64,000 nt of DNA from Xiheimicrobium sp052034585 (GTDB lineage Bacteria > Myxococcota > Myxococcia > Myxococcales > Myxococcaceae), in contig JBPOIJ010000023.1 of NCBI GenBank assembly GCA_052034585.1, forward strand, positions 62,001-126,000, read 5' to 3'. Within the stretch, counting starts at the first letter, position 1. Each line of letters starts with the position of its first letter. This document shows, in pieces, positions 32,168 through 40,402 of this stretch. The position numbers and the translations under genes are program-made. The notes under the pieces are model-generated. The model worked only from the letters and a program-made list of their open reading frames with translations. It was not told the DNA's origin and searched no databases.

Positions 32168-32670
32168 GAGGCCTTCCAGCGAAAGGTCTCCCAGCGGACC
32201 GCGCGGAGCTCGGCCTCGAGGCCCAGCACCAGCCGTTGGGCGAGGAGCGCGGCGAACGAGCCGAGGGCGACGGGATCGGCGGGCACGGAGGCGTCCTCCG
32301 CCGGTGGCCAGGGCGCCCCGGCAGGGACCGCGACCACCGAGCCCTCACCCACTCCGACCCGAATCAGGTCCACTCCGACGCGCCCGGCAGCCGCGAGCGG
32401 CCCCAGCCACACGCGCACGGGCTCGGCGCCAATCGCGTCAGCCGAGAGCGACTCCAGCGACCGCGCGAAGAGATAGCCGGTGCGGTCAGACGCGTCGGCG
32501 ATCACCGGCGACCCAGAGCTCGCGAGCGCGGCGAGGGCCACGTCGATCGCGGCGCTTCGGCCCTCGACCCGAACGACGGCGTCGAGGAGCCGGCGTTGGC
32601 CACGTCCCCCCACTTCCCGAAGGAGGATCTGGCGGCTGTACCGTTGGATCTGATCTTCGCGGAGCTCCAT
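32164..32670 (-). CDS. protein with E1/MoeB-type N-terminal segment, degenerate otherwise
   Basis: A 168-residue protein. Residues 8-35 (IQRYSRQILLREVGGRGQRR followed by LLDA) are the N-terminal segment of MoeB/ThiF adenylating enzymes ('R-Y-x-R-Q-I-L-L-x-E-x-G-x-x-G-Q'). The following GxGGLG nucleotide-binding loop is replaced (VRVEGRSAAIDVALAALAS). The rest (VIADASDRTGYLFARSLESL) keeps the general hydrophobic pattern but no adenylation residues. The E1-like protein two genes upstream lacks exactly this segment. The two could assemble into one enzyme, or this is an inactive paralog. ATG at 32670, one base after the TusA stop; its own stop overlaps the JAMM start. Confidence 0.7.
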   Translation of the reverse strand: MELREDQIQRYSRQILLREVGGRGQRRLLDAVVRVEGRSAAIDVALAALASSGSPVIADASDRTGYLFARSLESLSADAIGAEPVRVWLGPLAAAGRVGVDLIRVGVGEGSVVAVPAGAPWPPAEDASVPADPVALGSFAALLAQRLVLGLEAELRAVRWETFRWKAS

Positions 32671-32671
32671 C

Positions 32672-32902
32672 TCAGCGGTGCCTGATCTCGAGGACGAGCC
32701 GCGAGGTCCCATCGCCCGCGTCCTCGAGCGAGCGCACGAGATGCCCGTCGTCGGCCGCGTTGCGGGGGAGGTTGCGCAGCGGCTCGGCGCCCTTGAGCCG
32801 CACCTCGAGCAGCGCACCCGACTCGAGCGACTCGATCTTCAGCTTCACCCGCACCCACGTCATGGGACAGACCTCGCGGGTGATGTCGATGGAGTGAGGC
32901 AT
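32672..32902 (-). CDS. TusA/SirA-like sulfur-carrier protein
   Basis: A 76-residue protein matching the SirA/TusA fold. IDITREVCPMTWVRVKLKIE carries the C-P motif, whose Cys normally bears the persulfide. GALLEVRLKGAEPLRNLPRN and the C-terminal strand RLVLEIRHR complete it. TusA passes sulfane sulfur between proteins, for example toward tRNA thiolation or molybdenum cofactor. Start ATG at 32902 lies inside the end of the E1-like gene, a 43-base overlap, so expression must be coupled. It may be the sulfur acceptor for the neighbouring adenylating enzyme. Confidence 0.85.
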   Translation of the reverse strand: MPHSIDITREVCPMTWVRVKLKIESLESGALLEVRLKGAEPLRNLPRNAADDGHLVRSLEDAGDGTSRLVLEIRHR

Positions 32903-33585
32903 GAGGGGTCGTCCACGTCGGTCAATACCGGTTTGCGGCCCGCGCCGCACGCCGCGCAGTCGAAACGCTTCCGCACCGTCACCGTCCGAATCGCCAGCTC
33001 GAGGCCATCGACGACGTGCAGCGCGGCCTGGCCAGGCGGGTTCTCCGTTCGCGCGAGCGAGGCCTGGAGCCCACCCATCACCCCCGCCATCGCACCGAGC
33101 ACCCCCGCTTGCGCGCAGGTGGGCACGTCGGTGGGCGGCGTCTCGAACAGGCAGCGCAAGCACGGGCCGTCGGGCTGCAACCGCATCGCGAGCCCCTCGA
33201 AGCGCAACACTCCGGCGTAGATCAGCACGCCGCCAGTGAGCACCGCCGCGTCCGAGAGGAGAAACTTGGTGCCCACGCCGTCGGTGCAGTCGAGCACCAC
33301 GTCGTGGCTGCGAAAGAGCGCCTCGACGGTGCCCGCGCCGACCCGCTCCTGACGGGCGTCGATGGCGAGACGGGGAAACTGCTGGGCGAGCTTCTCGGCA
33401 GCCGAGAGCACCTTGGGCCGACCGAGATCGGCCGGGTGGTGCCAGGGCTGCCGGTGGAGGTTGGTGAGCTCGACGAGATCGGGGTCGATCAAGGTGAGCC
33501 GCTTCACGCCCGCCAGCGCGACGGACAACGAGGCAGGGCAGCCCAGGCCTCCGACTCCGACGATGCAGGCTGAGGCGGGAACCAC
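32860..33585 (-). CDS. ThiF/MoeB/HesA-type E1-like adenylating enzyme, N-terminally short
   Basis: A 241-residue protein. The ATP loop is CIVGVGGLGCPASLSVALAG. LIDPDLVELTNLHRQPWH holds the D/N/R residues that bind ATP, and VLDCTDGVGTKFLLSDAAV follows. Zinc Cys pairs are PCLRCLF and CAACGAG. Catalytic-Cys candidates are in VPTCAQAGVLG. It starts at GTG 33585, with no other start before an in-frame TGA about 65 bases upstream. It therefore lacks the usual 20-30 residue R-Y-x-R-Q segment, which appears in the gene two positions downstream. It would adenylate the C-terminus of a sulfur carrier. Divergent from the sensor kinase with 126 bases between. Confidence 0.85.
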   Translation of the reverse strand: MVPASACIVGVGGLGCPASLSVALAGVKRLTLIDPDLVELTNLHRQPWHHPADLGRPKVLSAAEKLAQQFPRLAIDARQERVGAGTVEALFRSHDVVLDCTDGVGTKFLLSDAAVLTGGVLIYAGVLRFEGLAMRLQPDGPCLRCLFETPPTDVPTCAQAGVLGAMAGVMGGLQASLARTENPPGQAALHVVDGLELAIRTVTVRKRFDCAACGAGRKPVLTDVDDPSCLTPSTSPARSVP

Positions 33586-33711
33586 GGCACCGTTCTGGCG
33601 GCTTTCCTCGAGCCGGGCAAGACGCTCCGTCGCGGGTGCGAAGGCATCGGTTCAACGCCCGATATCGTCGTTGTCCGCCCTCCGTGTCGGTCGGGCTAGA
33701 GTCCGCGCATC

Positions 33712-34965
33712 GTGGTCGCCACCGAAGATCGCCGCGCGCGCGTCAAGCAGGTGCTCGAGAAGCGCGGCCTGTCTCAGCAGGCCTCGGTGGGAGAGGCCAG
33801 CCAGTCGTGGCTCCGCGAGCGCTTCGTCGCTCGGGCGCGCGCCCTCTTCTACGCGCGCATGACGTTCCTCACCCTGGGCCTGCTGATCCTCGCGGTGCCG
33901 GTGTGGCGGGTGTACTTCGGCTTCAGCCCGCTCGCGTGGGGCATGTACTTCGTGATGCTGATGTACAGCGTCGCGAACTACCTCGCGCTCGGGCACCCGC
34001 GGCTGGGCAGCGTCATCACCTACCTCACCCTGCTCGCCGATCTGGTGGTGATGGTGATCGTCGTGGCCAAGCCGCAGACCGGCGGCGGCCTCGCCAACCC
34101 GCTGCTCGCCTCGCAGCTGCTCTTCACCACCCTCTTCGCCCTGCTTTTCCCCAAGCCCTTGGCGATCTTGCCGCCGTTGCTCGCGCTCCCGATCGTCACC
34201 CGCATCGATCAGCTGCTCAACCGAACGCCGACCGCGATCGAGATCCTCACCCTGCTCTGGTACCTCGCGCTCAACTTCATCATCATCTACGTGCTGGTGT
34301 ACCTGAACCAACGCGAGGTGAGCGCGCACCTCGAGGTCAGCGAGCTCCAGCAGGATCTGAAGGATCTCGCCGTCGTCGAGGAGCGCAACCGGCTCGCGCG
34401 GGAGATCCACGACGGGCTCGGCGCCAGCCTCTCGTCCCTCATCATTCAGTCCGAGTACCTGGGCTCGCTCACCAAGGACGAGGCGATGCTCAAGGAGATC
34501 GGCGAGCTCAAGGCCTCGGCAGAGGAGTCGATCGAAGAGCTGCGCCGCAGCCTGCGCATGATGCGGGAGGACTTCGATCTCGGCATGGGCATCGAGGACT
34601 ACGTGAAGACCTTCGCCGAGCGCACCCAGCTGCCGGTGAAGTTCGAGCGCAGCGGGGAGTGGCTCGGCCGTCTGGCGCCGGAGGCGTCGCTCGCGCTCTT
34701 CCGGGTGCTCCAGGAGCTGCTCAACAACGCGCTCAAGCACGCCAAGGCGAAGCTCGTGGAGGTGCGGCTCTCGTTCCTCCCGGAGCGGGTCCAGCTCTTC
34801 GTCAAGGACGACGGCCAAGGCTTCGACGCCACCGCACCGCGCGTCGGCCACTATGGCCTCATCAATCTGCAAGAGCGCGCCAACAAGCTCGGCGCCACCG
34901 TCTCGATCGACACCAAGCCGGGCGCAGGCGTCGCCGTCACCTTCTCAGTTCCCCTCACCGAGTAG
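33712..34965 (+). CDS. membrane sensor histidine kinase, NarL/HisKA_3 family
   Basis: A 417-residue kinase. Six hydrophobic segments (about 48-190) have no large periplasmic loop. A coiled linker (HLEVSELQQDLKDLAVVEER) leads to HisKA_3 with the phospho-acceptor His in RLAREIHDGLGASLSSL. The HATPase domain has LFRVLQELLNNALKHA as N-box and VKDDGQGFD as G1, then GHYGLINLQERANKLGATVS. It should phosphorylate the response regulator gene that starts 13 bases after it. The signal is unknown; the membrane-only sensor suggests a lipophilic or membrane-state cue. GTG start at 33712. Confidence 0.92.
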   Translation: MVATEDRRARVKQVLEKRGLSQQASVGEASQSWLRERFVARARALFYARMTFLTLGLLILAVPVWRVYFGFSPLAWGMYFVMLMYSVANYLALGHPRLGSVITYLTLLADLVVMVIVVAKPQTGGGLANPLLASQLLFTTLFALLFPKPLAILPPLLALPIVTRIDQLLNRTPTAIEILTLLWYLALNFIIIYVLVYLNQREVSAHLEVSELQQDLKDLAVVEERNRLAREIHDGLGASLSSLIIQSEYLGSLTKDEAMLKEIGELKASAEESIEELRRSLRMMREDFDLGMGIEDYVKTFAERTQLPVKFERSGEWLGRLAPEASLALFRVLQELLNNALKHAKAKLVEVRLSFLPERVQLFVKDDGQGFDATAPRVGHYGLINLQERANKLGATVSIDTKPGAGVAVTFSVPLTE

Positions 34966-34978
34966 AGAGAGGCTCACC

Positions 34979-35689
34979 ATGGAAGCCAGCCGCATTCGAG
35001 TCTACGTGGTGGAAGATCAGTCGAAGATCCTCAAGAACCAGCTCAAGCTGCTCGAGGCGAGCGCCGATCTGGAGATCATCGGCACCGCCCTGTCTGGCGA
35101 GACCGCGCTCGACGACATTCGGCGGCTCAAGCCCGACGTGGTGCTGCTCGATCTCGGCCTCCCGCGAATGAGCGGCATCGACGTCACCAGGGTGGTGAAG
35201 ACCGAGCTGCCGAAGGTGGAGATCCTCATCTTCACGATCTTCGACGAGGAGGACAAAGTGCTCGAGGCGGTGCAGGCCGGCGCGTCGGGCTATCTCCTCA
35301 AGGGCACTCCCGCCGACCGCATGGTGGAGGCGATCAAGGAGGTCGCCCAGGGCGGCACGGTGATTCAGCCCTCGCTCGCCAGGCGGTTGCTCAAGCACTT
35401 CCGGGTGCCCGAGGTGCCGGTGACGGACACCCCCACCGCGAGCTCGGAGCCAGGTCCTCCGGCGCCCACCGGCCAGCCCGAGCCCGAGGGAAAGAAGCTG
35501 TCGGCGCGAGAGACCGAGATCCTCCAGCTCATCGCCAAGGGCGTGTCGAACAACGAGGCCGCGGGGATGTTGAACCTCTCGAAGGCCACCATCCGCACCC
35601 ACCTCGAGCACATCTACCGCAAGCTGGAGGTCACCAACCGCGTCGAGGCAGTCACCGAAGGCCTGCGCAAGGGCATCATTCAGATGTGA
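34979..35689 (+). CDS. NarL/FixJ-family response regulator
   Basis: A 236-residue regulator. The receiver (residues 6-120) contains VYVVEDQSKILKNQL, the phospho-acceptor Asp in VVLLDLGLPRMSGID, a Thr switch in IFTIFDEEDK and the Lys in SGYLLKGTPADRM. A Pro-rich linker (about 140-168; PGPPAPTGQPEPEGK) leads to a LuxR-type HTH (LSARETEILQLIAKGVSNNE, then ATIRTHLEHIYRKLEV). It is the partner of the upstream HisKA_3 kinase. ATG at 34979 with GAGAGAGG nearby. Target genes are unknown; the divergent E1/TusA/JAMM operon is one neighbour it might control. Confidence 0.94.
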   Translation: MEASRIRVYVVEDQSKILKNQLKLLEASADLEIIGTALSGETALDDIRRLKPDVVLLDLGLPRMSGIDVTRVVKTELPKVEILIFTIFDEEDKVLEAVQAGASGYLLKGTPADRMVEAIKEVAQGGTVIQPSLARRLLKHFRVPEVPVTDTPTASSEPGPPAPTGQPEPEGKKLSARETEILQLIAKGVSNNEAAGMLNLSKATIRTHLEHIYRKLEVTNRVEAVTEGLRKGIIQM

Positions 35690-35749
35690 GCGGCCGGCGA
35701 AGCGCCCTTCGAGGGGCCTCGCCGATCACCGAGGGCTGAGCCGCTCGAC

Positions 35750-37306
35750 TCAGAGGCAGAAGCCGACGTTCGCGCCCGTGGTGGTCGAGGCGCGGCGACA
35801 GGTCTTCCCACCCGCACAGCGAGCGTTGGGCTGGGTGGCGCAGCGGGCCGGAGCCATGCCGCCATCGGTCGGGTTGCAGCTCAGATCGCAGACCTGCATG
35901 CAGGTCGGCGCGTCGTTGAAGGCGAAGCTGGAGCAGACCTGAGCGCTCCCGCAGCTCGCCCCGCGGAAGGTGTCGACGGTCGAGCACCGCTCACCCGCGT
36001 TGGCCACCCGGTGCTGCTGGGGCGTGCAGATGCCATCGCCGTTCAAGCTGACGGTGAGCTGGCCGTCGGCGGTGGCCGGCACGCAGCTCGTCGGGGTGCT
36101 GCCGAGCGGCGCGCAGGTGGAGGTCGTGGGGCTGAAGACGTTGCAGTCCTTCATGCAGACGCCGAGCACCGCGTTGTCGTTGGGGTCGGTGTACCGGTAG
36201 AGGTTCACGCACGACTCACCCGTGCCACACGCCGGCTGGGAGACGAAGCCAGGCTTGCCCGGGTTGGCGTTGCAGGTCTTGAGGCAGACGCCGTCTTCGA
36301 TGCCGCCGTCGCTCACCCCGCCGGTGTAGGCACACTCGAGCCCGGTGCCGCAGCGGGTGTTCTGGGTGCCGGCGGTGAAGTCGCGCACGCAGCGATCGCC
36401 CAGCGCGGCCGTGCCAGGCGGGAGGCAGGTGTCGAGGGGGAAGAAGCCGAAGCGCCACACCTTGAAAGCGGCGTAGGTGCAGTTGCCGCGGCCCGTGCCC
36501 ACCGTGTCGGTGATGACGCCAGAGGCCGAGCGGGTGAGGCAGGTGTTGCCGACGGGGACGGTCTTCAAGAGGAAGCCGCCGTCAGGGAGCTGGCTGAACC
36601 CACCATCGGTCGGCAGCGCCCTGCCGCCGTCGTCGACGCCCGCGTCCTGGGGAATGTTCTGGCTGCACTCGTTGACGAGGCCGTCGGGCAGACAGACCTT
36701 CGCGCTGGGGAAGGTGCGCAAGGGCCCGAAGCAAAGCTCGCCGACGTCACAGAGGTTCTCGCCCGCGTTGCAGTCCTTGAGGCAGATGGCGATCTCGCCG
36801 CCGGTGCCGAAGAGGGGCACGCAGGCCTCACCCGTGGGGCAGGAGGCGGTGCCGCCCGGGGTGCACTCCTCGTAGCGCTTGGGGTTGGTGCAGTTCTGGC
36901 CACGGCACCACTGGCCGGCCGTCTGGCAGGTGTCCTGGGTCGAGCGCGCCGAGGAGAGGCAGCTGCACTGGTTGCCGACGCACGCCGACTGGCCCGCAGC
37001 GCACGCGGCGCCGTTGCAGGTCGTCACCGGAACGACGCACGAGAAGGTGTTGTTGGCCGGGTTCCGGCGGCACTGGCCAGCGTCACAGCCGCCGCAGCCA
37101 TCGACGCAGGTGCGAGGCGTGCCGCGCAGCCCACCGTCGGCGTCGCAGATCTGGTTGTCGGCACAGCCACCCGAGCACGCATCGATGCGATCAGGGTTCG
37201 GTCCCGCGTCGACGGCCGCGTCGGGCGTCGGGGGAGGAGGAGGCGGACACGCGGCGAGCACCGATCCGAACAGCACACTCAGCGCAACGACTCGAACGAT
37301 CTTCAC
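35750..37306 (-). CDS. Cys-rich surface lipoprotein
   Basis: A 518-residue exported protein. The signal peptide has a lipobox ending at C20 (VLFGSVLAAC), then PPPPPPTPDAAVDAGPNPD, a typical myxobacterial Pro/Asp spacer. The mature protein is full of short Cys-rich modules (CSGGCADNQICDADGGL, CGGCDAGQC, CATQPNARCAGGKTCRR). These resemble EGF-like or 'stigma'-type repeats with many probable disulfides. I see no catalytic motif. Start GTG at 37306, chosen because it opens the signal peptide and is preceded by AGGGG; upstream in-frame text is Arg/Ser-rich. Likely outer-membrane or surface-exposed. Confidence 0.75.
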   Translation of the reverse strand: MKIVRVVALSVLFGSVLAACPPPPPPTPDAAVDAGPNPDRIDACSGGCADNQICDADGGLRGTPRTCVDGCGGCDAGQCRRNPANNTFSCVVPVTTCNGAACAAGQSACVGNQCSCLSSARSTQDTCQTAGQWCRGQNCTNPKRYEECTPGGTASCPTGEACVPLFGTGGEIAICLKDCNAGENLCDVGELCFGPLRTFPSAKVCLPDGLVNECSQNIPQDAGVDDGGRALPTDGGFSQLPDGGFLLKTVPVGNTCLTRSASGVITDTVGTGRGNCTYAAFKVWRFGFFPLDTCLPPGTAALGDRCVRDFTAGTQNTRCGTGLECAYTGGVSDGGIEDGVCLKTCNANPGKPGFVSQPACGTGESCVNLYRYTDPNDNAVLGVCMKDCNVFSPTTSTCAPLGSTPTSCVPATADGQLTVSLNGDGICTPQQHRVANAGERCSTVDTFRGASCGSAQVCSSFAFNDAPTCMQVCDLSCNPTDGGMAPARCATQPNARCAGGKTCRRASTTTGANVGFCL

Positions 37307-37523
37307 GAAGAACCCCTGGTGACGTGCGGCCAAGAGAAAGCGGGCCCTCCTATGCAGCGCTGTGTGACGTGTCAACACACGAGTGAAGGGCTGGTGTTCT
37401 TCTCCGATCGCGCGCTTCGCGGTGGTGGAGGCGCGGCTCCGCGCGTGCGAAATCGTCGACGCACCTCGACCTCGCTCGACGTCTCGAGGTTCTTGATCGA
37501 GCGCACGACGCTGGCTGAGCGGC

Positions 37524-39140
37524 TCAGTACGAGAGCGAGAGGCCCCAGTTGATGCCGAGGTAGGTCTCTTCGCCGAGCCCACCACACTGCTGCTCGTTGC
37601 AGACCGTCCACTTCTGGCCCTGGCCGAGGTAGCGATCGAAGAAGGACTGGTAGCGGAGCTTGAGGTTCCAGCCCAGCATGACGGGCCCGAGGGCGTAGAG
37701 CTCACCCGAGCCTCCGACGTCGAGCCCCCAGCCCGTCGACTGCGCCCCGCCGGTGTCGTCGAGGAGGTTGCCGAAGCCGACGATCTGCTCGTCAGCCGGG
37801 CGCGGGTTCAAGTACAGCGAGCCGCCGAGCTCGAGGCGGAACTGGCGGACGATCGGAATCGCGACGTCGGCGCCGAACACGGGAAAGAAGGGAATGGTGT
37901 TCGCCGGCCGCATCGCCGTCGGGTCGACGACCGAGGTGGGAAACACCCGCTGGCTCGAGGGCAGCGGCACTCCGGCGTTGGGGTCGATGTTGAAGTTGCG
38001 CGAGCTGAAGCCACCCCGGAGGCCCGCGTAGCCCACACCCTGGGGAACGCCGGCGCCCACCTCGAAGTGGAAGCGCCAGGCGGCCTGAACGCCCCAGCCC
38101 ACGTCCGAGCTCTGCACTTCCTTCTCCTCGGTCATGCCCTGCTGGTTCGTCTCGGAGATCTTGGTGACGGACGAGCCGTAGTTCACCGAGCCCAGGAGCC
38201 CGAAGCCGTTGAGGATGCGGTTGTCGAAGCTGGCCAGCGGGAACAGCTCGGCGTTGAGCTGGAAGCCCAGGTACGGGACCTGCGGGGTGAAGCTGATGGT
38301 GGTGCCGACGGGCGGGTCGGCGAGGCGATCGAACTCGGCGCAGCTCGCGATCTTGATGCTGCCGGGACGAAGACACTGGGTTCGCCAGGTGGTGCTGCCG
38401 GTGATGGTGACGCTGATCGTCCGCGGGCCGACGTGGTGCTTCTTCTTGAAGCCCTCGGTCTCGAGATCGGTGTCGCGTTGGTCGCCATCGCCGCTGCCGT
38501 TGCCGCTGCCCACGACGACGGTGCGCCCGTTGCCGCGGCTCCCGCCCGAGCCGGAGCCCGAGGTGCCGCCGGACGAGTCGCCGCCGCCGGTGAGATCGAT
38601 CTCCGGGCCCGAGCCGCTGCCGTCGCCCGACGAGCCATCGCCGGTGCCGCTGCCGCTGCTTCCCGTCCCGCTCCCGTCACCCTCGACGTCGGGGTTCTTC
38701 GCCGCGCCCTGCTCGGCAGCTGCTGCGACCGCGCGAGAGAGCTTGCCGGCGAAGTCCTCCGAGAGCAGGCCCTTCTTCACCGCGAGATCCTTCTTCCACA
38801 GCTCCTCGCCCTGGCGGTCGTAGATCAGCACCTTGTACTTGTCGGCGACCTCGCCGGAGACGGCTGCGTCGATGTGCAACTGCTTGCCGACACGCTTGAT
38901 CCCGATGACCGTCATCGCCGCCGCGCCGTTGAGCTTCTTCTTGGCCGCCGCCGCGCGGAACTCGTCGAGGGAGACGATCTCGACCGAGTCGGCCTTCACC
39001 AGCGCCGCCTCGATCTGGTTGCGGAGCTTGTTGTTCTGATCGCCGTCGATCTCGAGCACCACCACCCGGTACTTCTGCGCGAACGCGGGAGACGCCAGAG
39101 CCACGGCAGCGAGGAACAGCGCGAACGAAAGAACACGCAT
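37524..39140 (-). CDS. exported protein with Gly/Ser linker and beta-barrel-like C-terminus
   Basis: A 538-residue protein with signal peptide (FALFLAAVALASPAFA-QK). Residues 22-145 look like an N-terminal domain found in myxobacterial exported proteins (VVVLEIDGDQNNKLRNQIEA, VADKYKVLIYDRQGEELWKK). A Gly/Ser/Asp linker follows (about 150-230; GSGTGSSGSGTGDGSSGDGS and more). The C-terminal 290 residues alternate short hydrophobic strands and Gly turns, ending in GINWGLSLSY with a terminal aromatic residue. This fits an outer-membrane barrel of about 12 strands. ATG at 39140. Upstream in-frame codons reaching 39956 overlap the HAD gene and are not credible. Confidence 0.7.
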   Translation of the reverse strand: MRVLSFALFLAAVALASPAFAQKYRVVVLEIDGDQNNKLRNQIEAALVKADSVEIVSLDEFRAAAAKKKLNGAAAMTVIGIKRVGKQLHIDAAVSGEVADKYKVLIYDRQGEELWKKDLAVKKGLLSEDFAGKLSRAVAAAAEQGAAKNPDVEGDGSGTGSSGSGTGDGSSGDGSGSGPEIDLTGGGDSSGGTSGSGSGGSRGNGRTVVVGSGNGSGDGDQRDTDLETEGFKKKHHVGPRTISVTITGSTTWRTQCLRPGSIKIASCAEFDRLADPPVGTTISFTPQVPYLGFQLNAELFPLASFDNRILNGFGLLGSVNYGSSVTKISETNQQGMTEEKEVQSSDVGWGVQAAWRFHFEVGAGVPQGVGYAGLRGGFSSRNFNIDPNAGVPLPSSQRVFPTSVVDPTAMRPANTIPFFPVFGADVAIPIVRQFRLELGGSLYLNPRPADEQIVGFGNLLDDTGGAQSTGWGLDVGGSGELYALGPVMLGWNLKLRYQSFFDRYLGQGQKWTVCNEQQCGGLGEETYLGINWGLSLSY

Positions 39141-39196
39141 GGAGTGGAGGCCTTCTGCCGTCATTGACGCCCAGTGGTCAACGGCCGAAGCGTGTC

Positions 39197-39904
39197 TCAA
39201 GTCTTGAGAATCGGCCAACCCCGCGCCCTGCCCTCTCGGACGAGGGCGTTCTCCTGCCCGTCGAAGGGCGCGACGACGAGCCGATGGGCGGCGGCCTCGA
39301 GCATGGGCAGATCGAGCTCGCCGTTCCCTGCCGCGAACCCGAACCGAACGCCTTTGCGAGCAAGCCAGGTGACCTTCCCATCGCCGGCGGTGATGGGCCG
39401 CTTGAGCGTCGCGGTGAGGCGCCCGCCGACGACTTCGGTGTCGACGCCAATGACGCGGGAAGGGTCGAGGCCGAGGGTGCGCGCGCCGGCCTCGACGATC
39501 CACCGGGGGCTGGCCGAGCAGAGCCAGACGTCGATCTGCGCGCCCTGGAGGAGCTCGAAGAGCGGGCGCACGAAGGCGAACAACTTCCCTCGGAAGCGCT
39601 GCTCGAAGAAGTGGGCAGACCAGCGTTCGAGCTCGGCCTCGGCGACGCCTTCCATCACCGCGACTGCGAACCCGTAGGCCTCGAGCGGCTCGGTCTCGTG
39701 GAGCACCTCGTAGCGGGCGTAGACGTTGGGGGGAGCGTTGGGCAACAGGCCGTTCGAGCCGAGGTAGCGCAAGAAGTCTTCGCCCACGTCGCCCCGCCAG
39801 AGCGTCCCATCGGCGTCGAACACGGCGGCCCTCGGCGTGGTGCCCTCGAGGAAGGGTTGAACGGCTCGTTGGACGGGGAGCGGGAGCTGAGAGAGCGCAG
39901 CCAT
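39197..39904 (-). CDS. HAD-superfamily hydrolase, phosphoserine-phosphatase-like (HAD-IB)
   Basis: A 235-residue protein. Motif I is AAVFDADGTLWRGDVGEDFL with nucleophile Asp and acid/base Asp (D-x-D). A helical cap domain follows (about 45-110). Motif II is VWLCSASPRWIVEAGA. The Lys/Arg region is RPITAGDGKVTWL and motif III/IV is GFAAGNGELDLPMLEAA. SerB-like enzymes usually read G-D-S-x-x-D-x-x-M, so the Gly-Asn-Gly form is a variant. It dephosphorylates a small phosphate ester, possibly phosphoserine or a phospholipid precursor. ATG at 39904, divergent from the small lipoprotein gene. Confidence 0.85.
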   Translation of the reverse strand: MAALSQLPLPVQRAVQPFLEGTTPRAAVFDADGTLWRGDVGEDFLRYLGSNGLLPNAPPNVYARYEVLHETEPLEAYGFAVAVMEGVAEAELERWSAHFFEQRFRGKLFAFVRPLFELLQGAQIDVWLCSASPRWIVEAGARTLGLDPSRVIGVDTEVVGGRLTATLKRPITAGDGKVTWLARKGVRFGFAAGNGELDLPMLEAAAHRLVVAPFDGQENALVREGRARGWPILKT

Positions 39905-39954
39905 CGCGCGCGAGTGTGGTCGACGCGCTCGCTGGCGGCGAATAGAAAGTGGCC

Positions 39955-40380
39955 ATGCGGCGCCTCTTCCTCCCGTGGTTGGTGATGCTGGCTTGTGGCG
40001 ATCAGCGACCGTGCACGAGCTGTCCCGACATCGCCGGGGCGTACCTCGTCTCCTGGCAGCAAGGGGTGGCCCAGATGAACTGCCCGACGACGGGCCCGCG
40101 GCCGGTGAACCTGAACCTCACGTTGGAAGGAAACCGGCTCTCGACGCTGGTGGGCGGCGACGAGCTGCGCGGCACGCTCTACGACACCTACGACTTCTCG
40201 GTGTCAGGCGGCCACTCCGACACGACCTACACCCTGCGCGGGCGGGCGGTGGTGGGAACGGCGACCGACGGTGGCGCCGGAACGCCGACAGTCCACCTCG
40301 TCGGCTCCCTCTTCAGCCGCACCAACTTCGCCTCGGCGGGGTGCGAGCTGAAAGAGGACTACACCGCCGATCGTCTCTGA
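39955..40380 (+). CDS. small hypothetical lipoprotein
   Basis: A 141-residue protein from ATG at 39955 (GTG at 39949 is two codons earlier). Signal peptide RRLFLPWLVMLAC gives a lipobox with Cys at about 14. Then come CTSCP and an Asn/Leu/Thr-rich beta domain (VNLNLTLEGNRLSTLVGGDE, DTTYTLRGRAVVGTATDGG) that resembles a lipocalin-like small barrel. Three further Cys (MNCPTT, AGCELKED) may form disulfides. No named family. The C-terminus is followed at once by a perfect palindrome at 40381. Confidence 0.65.
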   Translation: MRRLFLPWLVMLACGDQRPCTSCPDIAGAYLVSWQQGVAQMNCPTTGPRPVNLNLTLEGNRLSTLVGGDELRGTLYDTYDFSVSGGHSDTTYTLRGRAVVGTATDGGAGTPTVHLVGSLFSRTNFASAGCELKEDYTADRL

Positions 40381-40396
40381 TCAGCGGCGCCGCTGA
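40381..40396. terminator. perfect palindrome between convergent genes
   Basis: TCAGCGGCGCCGCTGA is a 16-base perfect palindrome starting one base after the lipoprotein's stop and ending six bases before the stop of the convergent 37-codon gene. With no loop and no T-run, it could be a bidirectional 3' end signal or a protein site. Weakly supported. Confidence 0.3.
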
Positions 40397-40402
40397 CGAC
40401 GC

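Noticed and set aside
32672..33655. A 327-codon minus-strand frame that contains the TusA gene at its end
   Set aside because: Only the last 76 codons are TusA-like. The upstream part overlaps the E1-like gene in another frame and is Arg/Pro-rich.
37307..37523. Possible gene or RNA in the 217-base gap before the Cys-rich lipoprotein
   Set aside because: Both strands hold only Arg/Ser-rich frames. GC-rich short inverted repeats occur, but no complete structure or promoter could be defended.
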